Of a DNA stretch of 64,000 bases, positions 62,504 to 64,000 are shown piece after piece. The stretch lies in NCBI RefSeq assembly GCF_011405655.1, contig NZ_AP022829.1:124001-188000 (forward strand). The letters run 5' to 3'. Source of the stretch: Adlercreutzia hattorii. GTDB taxonomy: Bacteria; Actinomycetota; Coriobacteriia; Coriobacteriales; Eggerthellaceae. Position 1 is the first letter of the stretch. Each line of letters begins with the position of its first letter. The notes under the pieces were generated by a model that did not search any database, was not told the origin of the DNA, and worked only from the letters and a program-made list of their open reading frames with translations. The position numbers and the translations under genes were made by a program.

Positions 62504-63088
62504 ATGAAAGTTATTCTTCTGAAGGAACTCCAGGGCAAAGGCGGCGAGGGCGACGTCATCGACGTCAACCGCGGCTTTGCCAACAACTTCCTGCTGACCC
62601 AGGGCTACGCGGTGAAGGCTACTCCGGGCAACCTGAAGCAGCTTGAGGAGCGCAAGAAGAACATCGCCAAGCGCGAGGAGACTCGCATTGCCGATGCCAA
62701 CGCTCTGGCCGAGAAGCTGAACGACGCTACGGTGCGCGTTATCGCCCAGGTGGGCGAAGAGGGCGTGCTCTTCGGTTCCGTCACTGCTCCTCTGGTGGCC
62801 GACGCCATCGCCGAGCAGCTCGACATCGAGATCGATCGTCGTCGTGTGGAACTGGGCAAGCCCATCAAGATGACCGGTACCTACCAGGTGCCCGTGTCGC
62901 TGTACCGCGACATCAAGGGCACGGTGACCGTGATCGTTGCTGGCGAGTCCGAGGCCGAAGAGGCCATCGACGCTATCGAAGAGGCTATCGATATCGCCGA
63001 GACTCCGGCCGACGAGATGGTTGAAGTTGACGGCGAAGTTGCCGCCGACGGCACCGTCGAGGTTGAGGTGACCGAGACCGAGGAGTAG
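62504..63088 (+). CDS. rplI: 50S ribosomal protein L9
   Basis: 194 residues. The N-terminal domain VILLKELQGKGGEGDVIDVN and RGFANNFLL, the long connecting helix and C-terminal domain follow the family. An acidic tail of about 45 residues (EAEEAIDAIEEAIDIAETPA...) makes it longer than the usual 148. GGGAGGAG precedes the ATG. A terminator follows. Confidence 0.95.
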   Translation: MKVILLKELQGKGGEGDVIDVNRGFANNFLLTQGYAVKATPGNLKQLEERKKNIAKREETRIADANALAEKLNDATVRVIAQVGEEGVLFGSVTAPLVADAIAEQLDIEIDRRRVELGKPIKMTGTYQVPVSLYRDIKGTVTVIVAGESEAEEAIDAIEEAIDIAETPADEMVEVDGEVAADGTVEVEVTETEE

Positions 63089-63110
63089 TCCTCGTCTTGC
63101 GAGACCCTTT

Positions 63111-63138
63111 GATGGCCCCTCTTCGGAGGGGCCATTTT
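63111..63138 (+). terminator. Terminator of the rpsF-rplI operon
   Basis: ATGGCCCCTC-TTCG-GAGGGGCCAT (10-bp stem, tetraloop) then TTTTCT. Confidence 0.9.
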
Positions 63139-63150
63139 CTATAATGAGCC

Positions 63151-63166
63151 TGTTTCCCGTGAAACA
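63151..63166. promoter_or_regulatory. parS-like site (one mismatch)
   Basis: TGTTTCCCGTGAAACA differs from the consensus at one central base. It lies between rplI and dnaB, about 17 kb from parB. Confidence 0.6.
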
Positions 63167-63244
63167 GTGGCGGTAAGCCGAGTTCCGGCGTTCGCGGGAA
63201 GAAACGCGATACAATAGGCGCACCGACGACGCGAAGGATGTTTC

Positions 63245-64000
63245 ATGCCCTACCAGCCTCAGCCTCCCATGGATGCCAACAATACGCCCGGACTTGCGCC
63301 CCGCGCGCAGTTGCCTCAGAACATCGAGGCCGAGCAATCGGTGCTCGCCGCCTGTTTGCTCAACGGGGAGGTGACCGAAGAAGCGGTGATGCGGCTGCGT
63401 CCGGAAAACTTCTTCCGTCCGGCCCATCGCATCATCTTCGAGGCCATCATCAGCCTCACGAACCGCCATATTCCCGTTGACCCCATCGCTCTCGCCGACA
63501 CCTTGAAGTCCACGGGGCAGCTGGAGGCTGTGGGCGGCCGCGCCTATCTGGCCGAGCTGGCCGACAACACCTTCTCGCTCACCAGCTGGGAGCGCCATGT
63601 CGACATCGTCAAGAGGCAGTCCATTTTGCGCGAGCTCGTGTTCGCCGCTACGCAGATTAACGCTTTGGCCTACGACGCGCCCGATGATTTGGATCAGGTG
63701 GTGGAAGAGGCGGAGAAGACGCTCTTCAACGTAACCGAGAAGCGTGTCAGCTCGTCGTTCCGCAAGATGGACGAGTTGGTAAGCGATGCCTACGAGGAAA
63801 TTTCCCGCCTCGCCAATCAGAAGGACAAGATGGCCGGCGTTCCCACAGGCTTCAAGGACGTCGATGAGCTCTTTCATGGATTTCGCGGCGGCGACCTGGT
63901 TATTCTGGCGGCGCGTCCCGGTGTTGGCAAAACCTCCTTCGCTTTGAACCTGGCCACCAATGCGGCGAAAGCCGGCGCCGCTGTGGCGTTCTTCTCCTTG
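63245..64000 (+). CDS. dnaB: Replicative DNA helicase DnaB, N-terminal part (runs off the window)
   Basis: 252 codons are visible. The N-terminal domain has LPQNIEAEQSVLAACLLNGE and FFRPAHRIIFEAI, then a linker helix. The RecA-like motor starts GVPTGFKDVDELFHGFRGGD, with Walker A AARPGVGKTSFALN. It unwinds the fork and moves with DnaG. It starts at an ATG 79 bp after the parS-like site. An intein, common in DnaB after this motif, cannot be judged from this part. Confidence 0.95.
   Translation, partial: MPYQPQPPMDANNTPGLAPRAQLPQNIEAEQSVLAACLLNGEVTEEAVMRLRPENFFRPAHRIIFEAIISLTNRHIPVDPIALADTLKSTGQLEAVGGRAYLAELADNTFSLTSWERHVDIVKRQSILRELVFAATQINALAYDAPDDLDQVVEEAEKTLFNVTEKRVSSSFRKMDELVSDAYEEISRLANQKDKMAGVPTGFKDVDELFHGFRGGDLVILAARPGVGKTSFALNLATNAAKAGAAVAFFSL

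Noticed and set aside
63840-64000. DnaB intein
   Set aside because: The window ends shortly after Walker A, before the usual insertion sites could be judged.

Overview
The window is a stretch of GC-rich actinobacterial chromosome around the replication origin. Gene content and order (gyrA-gyrB-recF-dnaN on the minus strand; dnaA-rpmH-rnpA-yidD-yidC-khpB-rsmG-parA-parB and later rpsF-ssb-rpsR-rplI-dnaB on the plus strand), the large LPXTG-like and Cna-type surface proteins, the DUF4143 ATPases and the NTT-free actinobacterial style of the proteins fit a gut Coriobacteriia member, most likely Eggerthellaceae. That placement is inference; no 16S gene is present.

Layout. 1-1.7 kb: J-domain protein end, CPBP protease and a TraX-like membrane protein. 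1.7-27.8 kb: an accessory region, nearly all minus strand. It holds three very large surface-protein genes plus a smaller one, a SipW-type signal peptidase, two DUF4143 ATPases, two 5'-truncated Rpn-family nucleases, two DUF3800 proteins, an intact IS3-type element, and gene debris (ORF6N-like, AlbA_2, others). 28.3-28.7 kb: tRNA-Ala and tRNA-Ile with their own terminators. 29.1-29.9 kb: a DUF151 nuclease and a 37-residue membrane peptide in a type-I-toxin-like layout. 29.9-46.4 kb: the core replication and segregation block, with probable oriC at about 37.3-37.8 kb and genes on both sides pointing away from it. 46.4-49.7 kb: an IS200/IS605-type element interrupted by an IS21-family element with a clean 5-bp duplication. 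49.8-60.2 kb: rlmN, ddl, an exonuclease-DinG fusion and two membrane proteins, then tRNA-Arg. 60.3-61.1 kb: an uninterrupted, protein-identical copy of the IS200/IS605 element. 61.3-64.0 kb: the rpsF-ssb-rpsR-rplI operon and the start of dnaB.

How it works together. parS-like palindromes occur at five places around parAB and on to dnaB; three of them sit inside intergenic hairpins. The surface cluster 27.8-19.9 kb looks like one secretion and anchoring unit: a signal-peptide protein whose ATG is followed at once by a run of Gs that puts it out of frame, an LPXTG-like (LAQTG) giant protein, and SipW. The 7.8-13.8 kb adhesin is broken by an in-frame TAA and has lost its start. The most system-like novelty is the association of DUF4143 ATPases with AT-rich iterons of about 23 bp: a perfect 4 x 23 bp array lies upstream of one ATPase, a looser array upstream of the other, and orphan copies flank an Rpn gene as direct repeats of about 120 bp.
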